NCBI GenBank assembly: GCA_019828545.1
Contig: JACVRA010000088.1
Span: 86,575 to 150,574, forward strand
DNA: 64,000 nt
Direction of reading: 5' to 3'
Source of the DNA: Paracamarosporium sp. OC-R06-R3
Taxonomy: Eukaryota > Ascomycota > Dothideomycetes > Pleosporales > Didymosphaeriaceae
Shown here: in pieces, positions 23,850 to 35,036 of the stretch
How positions within the stretch are numbered: position 1 is the stretch's first letter
How the letters are laid out: each line of letters starts with the position of its first letter
The notes under the pieces: model-generated
Databases searched by the model: none
What the model saw: only the letters and a program-made list of their open reading frames with translations
Told to the model about the DNA's origin: nothing
Made by a program: the position numbers and the translations under genes

Positions 23850-24659
23850 ATGAGCGTTGAGATGGGATTCCCGAGTCTACAGCCAGCCTTTGTTTTCAAG
23901 GTATGTCATGGTAAATTTTCTTTACATTAGGTCCTGGTACTGATCAAGGCTTCGTGTAGGTGAACGTTGGTGAGGGGAGTGCAATTGGTAAGATCTAGTC
24001 CAACAGTCGTAAGCCGAATATATACTAAACAGTAATGCAGGTGAAGGCTCAAGTGGTTCCAGATTAATGCATTTTGTGCGTATATTGATCCTAAGATCTT
24101 CGCTCGCTTCTCACATTAGCGTAGCAAGCCTCTACCGGAACCATTAAAAGTGTACCGAGCTTTAAGCCTGAGCTAGATGCGCATATTGTATTCGGTGCAG
24201 ACTGGCTGTATTTAGATCCGGACAACACCCATGCCCGCCTCAACTTCAAGGGGGTTGCCAAGTATGCCGCCACCGCCTGACGTTCAGAAGCTGTACTAAG
24301 CTTCGTAGGAATACAGATGGCACGCCTTTCACATTTTACTACACCGGAGTTTTCACTATCAATGAGGAAGTGGGAAAGGTTCTTGCTTTCAGTCCCGAGG
24401 CTAAAACAACCGCTTTTGGTGCCTCAAGTGAGTACAACGCATTCTTTTCTGTGAAAACTATCTAGGAAGTTCACACTTGGACATCTCAAGCTAAGTTAGT
24501 GACGTAGCTACGACCCATAGCTTTGAGACTGGGCACGCCGAGCTAAAAGACTTGGAAAATTGCCACTGGGTTGGAAACGGCCGCTTCGTTCTGGAAGAGG
24601 GACGTCTCACTGTAGAAACTCGCGTCTCCAAGGTCATTCCCAGTCTAGCTGAGAACTAA
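23850..24659 (+). CDS. DUF3237 family protein
   Basis: A short, heavily split gene that no single open frame shows. Exons: 23850-23900, 23960-23987, 24041-24075, 24125-24261, 24309-24427 and 24508-24659 (522 nt, 173 aa). Every junction is GT..AG and phases agree; the 23988-24040 intron has an ACTAAAC branch site and 24262-24308 a GTACTAAG one. Family blocks: MGFPSLQPAFVFK at the N-terminus, GTIKSVPSFKPELDAHIVFG, ADWLYLDPDNTHARLN, FTFYYTGVFTI, then FETGHAELKDLENCHWVGNG and RFVLEEGRLTVE at the end. DUF3237 is a small beta-barrel-like family of unknown function, often next to oxidative genes. It lies between the FAD monooxygenase relic and the P450. Exact first and last splice sites are inferred. 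Confidence 0.78.
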
Positions 24660-25317
24660 CAGGTAATTTCCCTCATCAATACACTGCAGCTCGTGTAGCA
24701 TGATAGTTTGAGAGAATCTTACGGAGAAATAAAAATCTCATTGTCCTCTAGTTCATTAGGTTTAGAGATTATGAGTGATATTTAGCCCTCTGTATACCTT
24801 CGAATTTTGAAATCTCGTGAGCTTTTGCTATACAAGCTCCACCACAGTCGTCTAGAGCAAACGTGCAAGCAAAACTATGAGTAGCCCGGCCCGAGGGCCA
24901 CACAGGACCTGAGACTTCGATGCAAGGCCCCGGCTGGCTGGAGGAAGAAGATCCTTCACCGTCTAAAAGCTCTGGGATAATGCGTCTCCAGTTCCCAGGT
25001 CGATAAGGCGAAAACACCTCGCTAAATGCGTGGGGCTATGGTAGGTATTGAGCCTAAGGTCACCCACCAACGAACTGACGTACCTGGATTTAAGGAGCAT
25101 ACTATGTGAGGCGCAGTAGAACCTGGTGAGTACAAGCACTGGTAGACCGAAATGGAGATTACTGATTTTAATTGGAAGTTGGGGTTTTAATGCTAGGGCT
25201 TGGGTACAGATACCATCTCTACCTCACACAATCGGTAGATTCACGACGTAGAGATTGACCTTATCGGATCTTGTGCTAACTATAATAATGACTACAGCCA
25301 TGTATATAGGTCGCTTC
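24660..25317. other. Intergenic region
   Basis: Between the DUF3237 gene and a small membrane-protein ORF. A minus-strand frame at 24769-25017 (82 codons, Ser-rich, four Cys) has no signal peptide or recognised family and is not called. Confidence 0.45.
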
Positions 25318-25587
25318 TCAATCGAGGTAGTAATAAACATGCCTACCCCTTCTTCTTGTTGTTATCTGGTCATGGTGGGGATATTTCTGTCCAGGCGCGT
25401 GGCCATAGATCGTGTAAAAATCCTCAAAAGTCGTTTGGGCGAAGTTGAAGGTCTTACGCACCGAGAAAGACCATGTGATAAAGACAAGGAAGAAGAAGGT
25501 GACCAAGGCGATGACGTAGAGCAGAATATTAAGCGGGACAAGGGGGACCGGCTTCGTATCAATTTTCTTCCGCGAGTGACGTGGCAT
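25318..25587 (-). CDS. Small single-pass membrane protein, hypothetical
   Basis: 89-codon frame starting at a good ATG (25587). A basic N-terminus (MPRHSRKK) leads to one strong membrane helix (LNILLYVIALVTFFFLVFIT), followed by an aromatic and basic tail ending YYYLD. Third positions are C/G-rich, as in the other real genes here, and antisense frames are less convincing. No homologous family is recognised. It could be a small organelle or ER membrane subunit, but that is speculation. Confidence 0.5.
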   Translation of the reverse strand: MPRHSRKKIDTKPVPLVPLNILLYVIALVTFFFLVFITWSFSVRKTFNFAQTTFEDFYTIYGHAPGQKYPHHDQITTRRRGRHVYYYLD

Positions 25588-25974
25588 GGTATACTTTGGA
25601 GTCGCGGAACAATGGCTTCCAAGGTCTGCCGTGCGGCACAGTGCAAGGTAACCGAAGCAGCTTAAGGCAGCAGCTCCTGCCTTGCTGCATCATTCACGAA
25701 CAGCACAGCAATTCTCTTACACGTAATATACGGTGAGACATTGTTTCAAACTCCAATGCGCGTTGCAGCGATCATAACGGTGCAGTCCGATTTCGACAGC
25801 TAAGCTTACCAGTGACCTGTTAGGTCCGAGCGCCCGCTGACCTGTTTGCCGTGCGACCTGACCAGTATTACCCTAAATAATCGTCGGTGCTATATTTCTC
25901 TCACTTTATGTGGTGAAGTTGGGTCGAATGCTAACGTTCTAGCGATCAATAGCCACCTTGGAGGTCCATCTGTG
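25588..25974. other. Divergent promoter region
   Basis: Lies between the small membrane-protein ORF (-) and the P450 gene (+). No gene is seen. Confidence 0.4.
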
Positions 25975-27676
25975 ATGGCGATCTACACGCCGCGTTGCCA
26001 CTGGCCGATGCTGATCCTAACTACCGCAACCATTCTTGTGGCCGTAAGTGTGCACTAGCCACTCCAAGGGGATCTGATTTTATATGATTGCTCATAATGT
26101 GTTTTAGAGTGCGGTTTGGATATGCATTAGAAGAGTGTGGTTTCACCCACTTTCTAAGTTTCCAGGGCCTCGTTTATGGGCCGCTAGTCGGATACCGTAC
26201 GTTGCGTCCCTCCTGCGCGGTACGTTGAACAGTGAAATGCTGCGACTACATGAGAAGCACGGTCCTATCATCTGCCTAGCACCTAATGAGCTTTCATTCG
26301 CAACCAAAGAAGCATGGAAAGACATATACATGCACCGACAAGGCCATCTAGAGGCTAAGAAAGATACCATATGGTATATGGGTAGGCCGGCAATACGCCT
26401 AAGCTTGATACTTGAGATCTTGCTAATGACAAGAAGCTCCAGAAGATATGCCCCCAAACATTGTGACGACCCCGGATATTCATGTTCGTGCTCGCATGCG
26501 AAGACTTCTTTCTCCATCCTTCAACGCGCAATCGTTACGAGAACAAGCTCCTGTACCCGAGAAATATGCCAACTTAGTCATTGATTGCCTCATGACAATT
26601 TGCGATGAGCATGCGAGCAAAATGGAGGCTACAGTGATCAACATCCTCGATTGGACTAACTTCTATACTATGGACATCATTGGGGATCTTGCAATGGGCG
26701 AGTCGTTCCATTGTCTTGACCAGAGCTCCTATCACCCTTAGGTGAGAACACTATACATGTTCTTTAAGGGGATGATATTCGCAGCTGCTGCACGATTCTT
26801 TCCCGGCGGTTGGTTTGTGCTACAGAACTTGATTCCAAAAAGTATTCGTGAACAGCAAAAACAACACACAGAGTTCACGAACAGAAAAATCCGCCAACGT
26901 TTGGAACTTAAGACAAATAGTCCTGATTTTCTCTCTCCGTTTCTTAGAGAGATGGAGACTTCCTCTGATAAGATGTCCTTAGGAGAGATACAGTCTACCT
27001 TCGCTATGATACTGGTTGCAGGATCTGAAACCACTGCTACAACAATGGTAGGGTGCTTTTATAGATTAGCATCAGACCCCACTGTGCAGGATAAGTTATG
27101 GTCAGAGTTGAAGCAGAGATTCACCTCCAATGACAACATTACCGTGGAATCTACGAGAGATCTCGAGTACCTTGATGCAGCGTTGAATGAGAGTCTTCGG
27201 CTATGTTACGCTGTGCCAGGAGGTTTACCTCGGATTGTGCCTGAGAAAGGCGATATCTATGTAGGGCAATTCGTTCCAGGGGGAGTAAGCTTACGTCTTC
27301 GGCTATTGTCAAATTATACGCTGATATACGAGTCTAGACTGCTATCTCGATTCGGCCTCACGTCCTTCTACACTCTGAGAAATACTTCAAAAATGCTTGG
27401 ACTTTCGCACCTGAGAGATGGCTTCCATCGCAGCAGCGCCCTATGGAGTATGCCAATGATAATTTGTCGGCGAGTCAACCCTTTAGTGTAGGCCCGACCA
27501 GCTGTTTTGGAAAGCCTTTGGCGTGGGCAGAGATGAGGATTCTGGTGGCCAAGTTGCTGTGGCATTTTCAACTATCAATGACGAAGGAAAAGCCATTCAC
27601 ATGGGAAAACCTAAGGATGGTGATGGTGGTCGAGAAACAGCCACTTTGGTTGACACTTGAAAAGCGGAAACATTGA
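25975..27676 (+). pseudogene. Cytochrome P450 with a single nonsense codon
   Basis: Membrane-anchored haem-thiolate monooxygenase resembling the isotrichodermin C-15 hydroxylase type common in secondary metabolism. Exons: 25975-26043 (N-terminal anchor helix), 26108-26381, 26434-27284 and 27338-27676 (1533 nt, 511 codons including the terminal stop). Motifs: WFHPLSKFPGPRLWA, the I-helix AGSETTAT, ESLRL (ExxR), FAPERW (PERF type) and the haem loop FSVGPTSCFG. The haem loop keeps the cysteine ligand but has Thr where most P450s have Arg. A TAG at 26739-26741 sits in the family YHPW segment, where Trp (TGG) is expected; a G-to-A change in a TpG context would produce it. Everything else is in frame, so inactivation looks recent, or the base may be miscalled. 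Confidence 0.85.
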
Positions 27677-27973
27677 TATGCTCTGGAAGAAAGGTATTTA
27701 GTGGTTGTATAAAACTCTAGTGTCGTAGGTTTTAAATTGTGGATAGGACAACACATTCCAACTAAGAAGACAGGCCTCGTCGATAGGGATTCCTTTACGA
27801 AGCCCCGGAAATGTTCTCATAAGAGTTGAAAATACATGTTGACGTAGTACGACCATAAAATATCGAGCAAGCTTTAGCGTGAATGATTCCAGCACAGCCT
27901 TCTGCTGGTGGCTTCCATCTCGTTGAATCCCTCAACAATTCTTTACCATTGTGAGCGAATTTGCAATGGTGCA

Positions 27974-28477
27974 TCAAGGTGTGACTGAGAATCCTGTACG
28001 ATTCAAAACAAGAGCAGCGCCAGTTCCTTGTTCGACTGAAGCTCGATTGCCCTCAGCTGTCTCAATAGCGATCTGTTCGATACTTTGGATAGCTTTAGTA
28101 AGCCGTATAACACCAGCATTATGGAGTTCCGCTATGGCATCTTTGACCCATACTCTGCATGTGAACGCCTCTCTTGTGTTGGGCGATGGTTGACCACTGC
28201 TAGGTACGTTTGACAATGTGGTCCGAAGTGTCGCCCAGTTTTGGCTTGTGGCAGTAGCTAATTTCAGAACAAGGCATAGGCTCATGGAGTCTGGAATTCC
28301 AACCGTCATCTCATTCTCTAAAAACCAACCCCCGGTCCGATTAACGGCATGCCATACTTCACCATGAGGCTGGTTCGTGGGAACGAAGATTCCCCAATGA
28401 AAGCCCGGCTGCGCGCCACGCAGGTTAAGAAAAATGTAGATAGAGTAATCCTCGAGTGACTCTGTAATAGCTGACAT
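27974..28477 (-). CDS. Conserved fungal protein of unknown function (DUF6914-like)
   Basis: Single exon, 167 aa from ATG 28477. It has the features of a small fungal family whose members carry an FHWG(I/L)FVP segment, then a WHAVNRTGGWFLENE segment about fifteen residues later and a C-terminal helical part with CRVWVKDAI. I believe this corresponds to DUF6914, with moderate certainty. No signal peptide or membrane helix is present. The function is unknown. It lies just downstream of the P450 on the opposite strand and appears intact. Confidence 0.6.
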   Translation of the reverse strand: MSAITESLEDYSIYIFLNLRGAQPGFHWGIFVPTNQPHGEVWHAVNRTGGWFLENEMTVGIPDSMSLCLVLKLATATSQNWATLRTTLSNVPSSGQPSPNTREAFTCRVWVKDAIAELHNAGVIRLTKAIQSIEQIAIETAEGNRASVEQGTGAALVLNRTGFSVTP

Positions 28478-29212
28478 AGAGTAGTAGATTTGAACTGAAG
28501 ATCGACAATTAACAAAGTGCGAGATATATAGGAACGAAAAGGAAAGCCATTCGTTTATTGTTATTCAAAGCGCGTCAGCAAACTTTCATATTAAAGTGGG
28601 TCGTATCCTGGTTGTGTAAGTGTCGCGAACATAATCCGGACTGTGCCGTGTTTTGCACCCGAATCCACATTTTGAAAGACCTAGTCGTTCTTCCTTCTCA
28701 TGAACGACCTAAGATTGACAGTAGTTGAATCGCTTTCATGACGTCAACAGATTGACTGATACAATGCGAAAAGCGGGCCGCATTTTTTAGGCTGTGAACA
28801 TGGGCATAGAGTTCAAGCGTGGCAGGCGTGGCAGGCGTGGCAGGCAGTGCTGGAACACGCGCACCTAGGCAGCACTTCATTAGTCACGAGCCTGCCCTGC
28901 GCACGAACCATTTTAGCGTTTCAAAAACAGCTTGTCCTGATTCGACCTCGTCTAGCGCAACATGATACACCCTTCTTGTTTGATTGCATTTCTTTTTTAT
29001 CATATGCTGTTTTGACCACAAACAAGCACCATCGGAACTCCGTATCACTTCTCTTGATTCGTTTTCCGGCATATCTTCTGTGAACATCGTCTGCTGAGCA
29101 CTAGTCGCTTTCACTTATTGCCAAATCACTCGCGAATGTCACCTATAGGTTGGCGACCCACTGCAGATCTACTGCTGCGTCGTGTCTAATTAGTATATGC
29201 GCATTGTATATG
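28478..29212. other. Intergenic region with a short tandem repeat
   Basis: 0.7 kb between two genes. It holds a three-unit 9 bp tandem repeat and no supported gene. Confidence 0.45.
28817..28843. repeat. 9 bp tandem repeat, three units
   Basis: The unit GCGTGGCAG is repeated three times without change, followed by a partial unit. It is non-coding. Confidence 0.85.
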
Positions 29213-29767
29213 CACGCAGGCTACTACAAACAGCAATCCATACCTAACGATAAGATCGCAGCTAAACGTGCTTCCGACCTTTTGCCCCTACTCCAGCACC
29301 ATACACACGATATATACATACCTGTGACCGGCTCATGGTGCGACCGATGCACTGGAGTCATGATGGAGAGCAAAAGTATGGTAACCAGACTTCCAGAGGT
29401 TTTTACGTGCGAGGTTTGTAGAGACGGAGACTATTATGTGTGTACGAAATGTTATGGTCAAGGGAAACGTTGTGAATATCCGAATCATCCGTTTGTTCGT
29501 GGATTTCCTACGAGTTTCTGGTGCCCATATCTCGAACAGGTCATAGACCAGCTCAACGCTCATTCCACATCGGGAGATGGAGAGCGCTTCTTCAATCTCT
29601 GTAAAAATGCCTATAGAAGCAGGCTGTTTTTACATTCTCAACGAATAGTGATCATTTTGTTTGGATCCCGTGTACCATCCGTATTAAGAAGGTATGGCGA
29701 CTATTATCGTCTAGTTGGGTACTGCTATGTCCATAGTTTTCTGGATGGAGAAGCCATTCAATTATAG
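29213..29767 (+). pseudogene. HET-family C-terminal fragment with a ZZ-like zinc finger
   Basis: Open frame of about 184 codons from the first in-frame ATG. It contains a ZZ-type cysteine pattern: WCDRC, FTCEVC, YYVCTKCYGQGKRC, then a His, which binds zinc in other proteins. The C-terminal end, YYRLVGYCYVHSFLDGEAI, is the typical ending of HET-domain proteins. The N-terminal HET domain is absent and no upstream exon could be found, so this looks like the surviving tail of a larger gene. A short functional zinc-finger protein cannot be excluded. Confidence 0.6.
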
Positions 29768-30062
29768 AAATCTAGTCGGTTGAGGGACGAGCAGTTCAAG
29801 ATGCGTTAATACTTTTACTGGTTGAATTTTTAGGTAATATCTAGGGTTTGTTGAATTGAGAAGGGTTGAAAGCAGAAAGGTACATTATGAGGCATATGTA
29901 CTATCCCGCGCTATCTTTTTGCAATTAATCCAAGACTCCTCATTGGCGAGTAGTCAACCCCTTTCAGCATCGGATCAACCGTAGTAAGTGAAACGCTGGA
30001 AGAATTGGGGGATTGTTCTCTCGCGATACTGGCGTCAGGTATGGTGTCTTTTCACGGGACTA

Positions 30063-31700
30063 TTAGTATTTCTCGCTAAGGAGAGCTTTGGGGAACATAC
30101 CATCTCGATAGTCAATATTCACATTCACAATTGGGCTGAACCCCGCCTTTCTACGAATATGGGAGATGTAAATCGCACTCATGATATGGCAAGGCACGCT
30201 GTGATCTGCCAAGTTGGAGCGCAGGTCATCCAGGGCTTTGGTACCTTCGGTGTAATCGATAGCTTCTTCCAGGATGTGGCGCTTCACGTTCTCCGACAAC
30301 AGACCCGGCGTCTTTGAGCGGAACTCTTCATCGATGTCACTTACTGTGAAAGTCCGTAGGGGATCAGCCTCCGCGAGCATGTCACAGTTCCGGAAGACTT
30401 GTATCTCAAAATGATTGTCGCTACCGAGCTTTGCGTCACTAGGGAGTGACCGATCATGTTTGTCATTGGCCTGCTTCGAGTTGATTGCGATCGTTTGGAA
30501 CGGACCGCTCTTTATTTCATGAAGCTCATGCTTCACTCGACCGTTCCCTTTATAGAGGTCCAATGGTGGGAGAAGCCAGTGGCGCCTGGCGAAACCGTTG
30601 TGTTGAAGATTGATTTGAGCAAGGGCAATAGCTTCACCTTCCCGCAAGAAGGTGATTTGAATCGAAGCATCGATCTCCCCGAAAGAAGCATAAAGAGCTT
30701 TCAACTCGTCGTCTGAATACTTGCAGGACTTCCCATACTCATCTAGCCCAAAAAGCTTCTGGTAATCGCTGGTAGTGAGCTGCATTAGGAAGCCGTTTGG
30801 CTGAACGAAACTGCTAACAACCTCGATCTGATCTGGTCTTTTTTGTTGAGTGAAGCCAGCTTTGAAAAATTGGTAGACGGTGTCGAGAAAATGGTATCCG
30901 CTGTGCGAGACCTTCCCATACCCCATGTTGTACGTATGGTATCTCTGGTCGACAATCTCTGTCGGCATGCGCCATTGCCCATCACAGTGGGTGGTGTTGA
31001 TATTTGTTACAGGACAGCCGGTCTTGTTCTGGATATCAGTTATCTTCTGCAAAGTGAACTGAAATCCTGGATGGTATCTCCTGTGGGTGTTCACAAGGAA
31101 ACACGTCTCCTTGTATCGTTGGAGGTTCAGATATGCATCCAACAAGATATTGTAGTCGTCTGCTATCCCATAGGCTTCGTCGATGCTTGTGCAAACGTTC
31201 TTGCGCGTGGAAACCGGTTTGTCCATGATGATATTCAAGCCTGCCGAGAGCGCCCATAGACCATACGCTGTATGAGCTAGAGGCTCCGTGGCTATGATAA
31301 CGAATGATACATCGAGACGTTTAGTGAGTTGAGACAACTTCAGCGCTACATAGGTTGGCATCTCAGTCGTGAAGAATGGAACAAAGTGTAATTCGACATT
31401 CGGACACGTCTTTTGTTGATATTCGGTAATAGACTGCTCGTTCTCTTGTACATCGACGGCAGCGAGAAGCGTTGCTCGACCTTCCTGTTCCAACGCTTTC
31501 AGGTGAGGGATATAGGTCCGTTTGGCATGTGGACCAACGCCAATAAGCAAGAACCTAACAGGTTTCCTGTCGGCATCGCTACGACCGCTTGGTAAGGCTA
31601 TTATTAGTTTAGCTTAGCCCTGGTGACCCAAGTGAGAGATTTGACCTTGCAAAGTTTGCCCTTCCGGAATCGACTGCTCGTGGGTGGTAGTGTGTGGCAT
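30063..31700 (-). CDS. Gfo/Idh/MocA-family oxidoreductase (long form)
   Basis: NAD(P)-dependent dehydrogenase family acting on sugars or related polyols. Two exons, 31700-31646 and 31597-30063, around a 48 bp intron (GTCAAA..CTAATAATAG); 1590 nt, 529 aa. The second exon alone has no ATG start, and the first exon supplies MPHTTTHEQS. The Rossmann segment is FLLIGVGPHAKRTYIPHL, the family EKP position reads MDKPVS, and NTHRRYHP matches the catalytic-region HRR block. At 529 aa it is much longer than the usual 350-400 aa; the extra C-terminal region (DRSLPSDAKLGSDNH and beyond) is not recognised. The substrate is unknown. A second, shorter member lies at 56.7 kb. Confidence 0.85.
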
Positions 31701-33282
31701 TGCTTCTTGAGATTGATGTTAGCTGAAACTAAATTCTCGAGTTGTCTACTTGTCATTTATAACCTTCTATTGTCTAAAGGTCGAAATGGATTCGGAATTG
31801 GAGATACCGTATGGTAACGGTGGTTCGAAATGTAATCACCAAACCGCCTTAAATTTGTCATTGCGTGATACCTGCAGAATAATACTACATGTAGTAGATC
31901 TACAAGAACGCGAAAGAGTGCATAGACGTCTTGTTCCAATCCTTGTAGAATTATCCTACTTGGCAACATTCGTCCCTTAGACCCCACAGCTTCTGACTTC
32001 AGTTCTAGTCTACGTACGCATGTTGAGCCGCACCTAGCTTGGTGATAATTGATCCTGCGAGTGATTCAGGCAGCAGTGTGCATGTAGAGTATCCACATGT
32101 ATGAACGCTTGGCCTTGGTTGGTGTTGCAGAGTATCCACCTAACATGAATGCCTGGCCTTGGCTTTATTAGATGTGCAATTATACCTCTACTCGGTGCCT
32201 TCTCACGGTCCAGCCTGTATTTCTGTTAGTCATGGTTATGCACGGTGTGCCTATTAAGTGCTTTACATTTCGTGCGAGTTAAGCACTGACGCATTTTACC
32301 TTGCTTGGCACCCAATTTGGAACCACGTTTATGTCCCACAGTCAATCAGTATGAGGCTGTTCTCCCTGACATATTCTTGGCAGTTTGACGCCCTAGAGGT
32401 AAAGGATCCTAAACTTGTCACTGGGATTATAGTGAAACCACCCTACCCCACGCATATATGCGTCTGACTATGTGTTGTGGGTCTGCGCCGGACAAACCGA
32501 ACGGGCCATTCTAGCAATAGATCTCCATCAAGATGACGCGTAAATCGCAAGAGTGTACAAGGGGGTACAAGGGTGTATCATGAACGGACTGCTAGTGCAA
32601 TCCTATACACACAGACTTAACTATTAAAAATGAGTAGGCTAAAATTACTTTATAGAATATTTAAAAGTATACTAATAATATAAATAAATACTGTTAAGTA
32701 ATACTTTATATAGAAAGTAGGTATATACTATACTAAGTTATTTATGTTAACTAAATTTAATCTAGTTAGATTTAATAACTTTCTATAACCCTGGTCTAGT
32801 GGGCTGCTAGTGATCCGTTTATGACACCCCCTTGTAATAATCTCAGCTATGGCGCGATCTTACTCAACCCAACCGACAGGTAGCCCAGACGGATTTTACA
32901 CGTCACAGTCAGATTAATGACCATTGCGTACACCCACAGAACCCGACTGGACTTCACTCAGACGTTCAAAGTCCCCATTCACGAAAATTATTCCTAAGCT
33001 GCCAAACCGAGGGAATGTCAGCTGCCCAGACAACAACCAATCAGCGTTTTGCTGCCAAGCTGATCCACACCATGAGAGGTTGTGCTCAAGCGGCCCGTTG
33101 CCGACGTATCGAAATTACGGCACGACTGCATCTTTTTGCATCACTTTTCTCACATAGTCAAATCCTTCTGACAGGGTCTCCTTACATTGTCAACCTCATT
33201 GTTCCGAGAAAGGTCCCCGCGTCCTCTACGCCTTGCATGCAATTCGACATCACGAGCGCGATTTACATTGACAAAACCCGAT
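31701..33282. other. Gene-poor interval with a MITE-like element
   Basis: 1.6 kb between the Gfo/Idh gene and the DHA2 transporter. Apart from the inverted-repeat element it holds no supported gene; the plus-strand short frames show no domain. Confidence 0.5.
32568..32834. mobile_element. MITE-like element, probably derived from a Tc1/mariner-type transposon
   Basis: About 267 bp bounded by imperfect inverted repeats of about 30 bp (outer ends CAAGGGTGTATCATGAACGG on the left and, reverse-complemented, CAAGGGGGTGTCATAAACGG on the right), each flanked by TA, the target duplication of Tc1/mariner elements. Most differences between the ends are transitions. The interior is extremely AT-rich and non-coding. 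No transposase is present. Confidence 0.65.
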
Positions 33283-35036
33283 ATGGGAAGCCCGACGACT
33301 TCCACTACGCCAACTCCTCGGCTCGAAGATGTTACCATCATCGAGCCATTCGATGCTAAACCTCAGCCTGCTACGACGGCGCCCGGAACCTCACGTAGCC
33401 GGCTTCGGACTTTCGCGATAATGGTTGGCCTTTGCGCTGCAGTATTCCTCGCGGCCTTGAACCAGACAGTAGTCGGAACGACGATTCCCACCATCAGTAC
33501 TGATTTGAAATCAGCATCTGGATATGCTTGGATTGGCGCTGCCTACCTTCTTGCAAACGCAGTTGCAGCCCCGATATGGTCAAAGCTATCTGACATCTGG
33601 GGCAGAAAAGTTATTTTGCTCACTGCTGTTGCGCTTTACTTTGCATTCTCAATCATATGCGCGGTCGCAAAGTCTATGGAGATGCTTATCGTCGGTCGAT
33701 CTCTCCAAGGCGCTGCTGGAGGAGGCTTGATCCAGATTGTATATGCTATCATATCCGACATGTTTAGTATGAGGACTAGGACATTATACCTAGGCCTGCT
33801 TCAGATGATGTGGGCGACTGCTGGTGGCTTAGGACCTCTTATAGGAGGTATCTTCGCGGAATACGTTTCATGGCGCTGGGTCTTTTGGATCAATCTGCCT
33901 ATCGCCTTCGTCGTATTCTGCGTCTTATGGGTATTTCTCGACGTTCATAACCCAAAGACCCAGATCATACCCGGTCTACAGGCAATAGACTGGTATGGTT
34001 GTCTCTCTTTGACCGCATTTATGGTCACCTTTCTCCTAGGGCTAAACTTTGGTGGTCACATGCTTGCAGGTCGTATGGTTGCTTGGAGCTCACCGTTAGT
34101 GGTTTGTCTTCTCGTGGCTGGAGGTGTGATTGCTGTGATTTTCATCCTCTGCGAAAGAAAAGCCCGTCTTCCACTTTTACCACTGGAAGCTTTCAAATCA
34201 ATGTCTAACGTAGGAGTTTTGATCATTGGCTTTGCTCACGATTGGGTAAGTGCTTCTTTCAGTAATCTTCTTGTGCGTGGTCCCCGTACTATTGCTGACA
34301 ATTCGTTTAGGCCGTTTTCTCTGTCGAATTCTATCTCCCGTTGTACTTCCAAGCCGTGAAAGGCGCTGCGCCTCTGGAATCTGGATACCGCATCATACCA
34401 ATTACTCTCATACAAGCAGTTGTTGCGATAATTGCAGGCTTAATTGTGCACAAAACCGGACGATATTTGGAACTTATATGGGTTGGTGTGACACTGCAAA
34501 CTCTCGGTAATGGACTTTACACCAACCTAGATGTACCAACTGCTCGAGGCATCGTTGTTGTATACCAAATGGTAGCTGCTACAGGTGCAGGGTTCCTTTT
34601 CCAGCCACCCCTCATCGCACTTCAGGCGCTTGTGCCCCCTCACAAGACTGCTTCCACGACGGCTACTCTTGGCTTGATCAGGAACCTTTCAACGAGTATC
34701 GCTATTGTCGCTGGCCATGCTCTTTTCTCCAGTCAGATGGATTCTCATAGCCCTACACTTCGCCAACAAGGGTTACCAGAGAACCTAGCCGATGCATTTT
34801 CTGGTTCATCTGCAGCTGCGAATGTTATGCTCGTTGAAAAAGTTTCGCCCCCAGACCTACAACTAGCGATGAAGGAGTCATTTTCAGATTCCCTAAGAGG
34901 CGTGTGGATACTATGCACTTGTCTGTGCGCATGTGCAATGATCGCGGGCGCTTTTATCTCAAGACAAGTCCTGAGCAAGGTTCACGTAGAACATAAAACA
35001 GGTCTTCAGAACTTCAACAACGCAGAGAATAGGTAG
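33283..35036 (+). CDS. MFS drug:H+ antiporter, DHA2 (14-helix) type
   Basis: Plasma-membrane efflux transporter family. Two exons, 33283-34245 and 34311-35036, around a 65 bp intron (GTAAGT..TTTAG); 562 aa. ATG 33283 is preferred because the upstream open frame lacks transporter character. Motifs: LAALNQTVVGTTIPTIS (motif D1), SKLSDIWGRKVILL (motif A), VGRSLQGAAGGGLIQI, and GGLGPLIGGIFAEYVSWRW (motif C, antiporters). About 14 hydrophobic helices are present. Relatives export toxins, siderophores or fungicides; the cargo here is unknown. It converges with the D-amino-acid oxidase gene. Confidence 0.92.

Noticed and set aside
26736..26745. TTAG/GTGAGA at the P450 stop as a splice boundary
   Set aside because: Protein on both sides is continuous in one frame and matches the family with a single Trp missing, so no intron is needed.
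28817..28843. Possible CRISPR-like or regulatory array
   Set aside because: Only three contiguous 9 bp units without spacers; a simple tandem repeat, and the genome is eukaryotic.
30843..31259. Plus-strand open frame opposite the long Gfo/Idh gene
   Set aside because: Antisense shadow of a well-supported coding exon.
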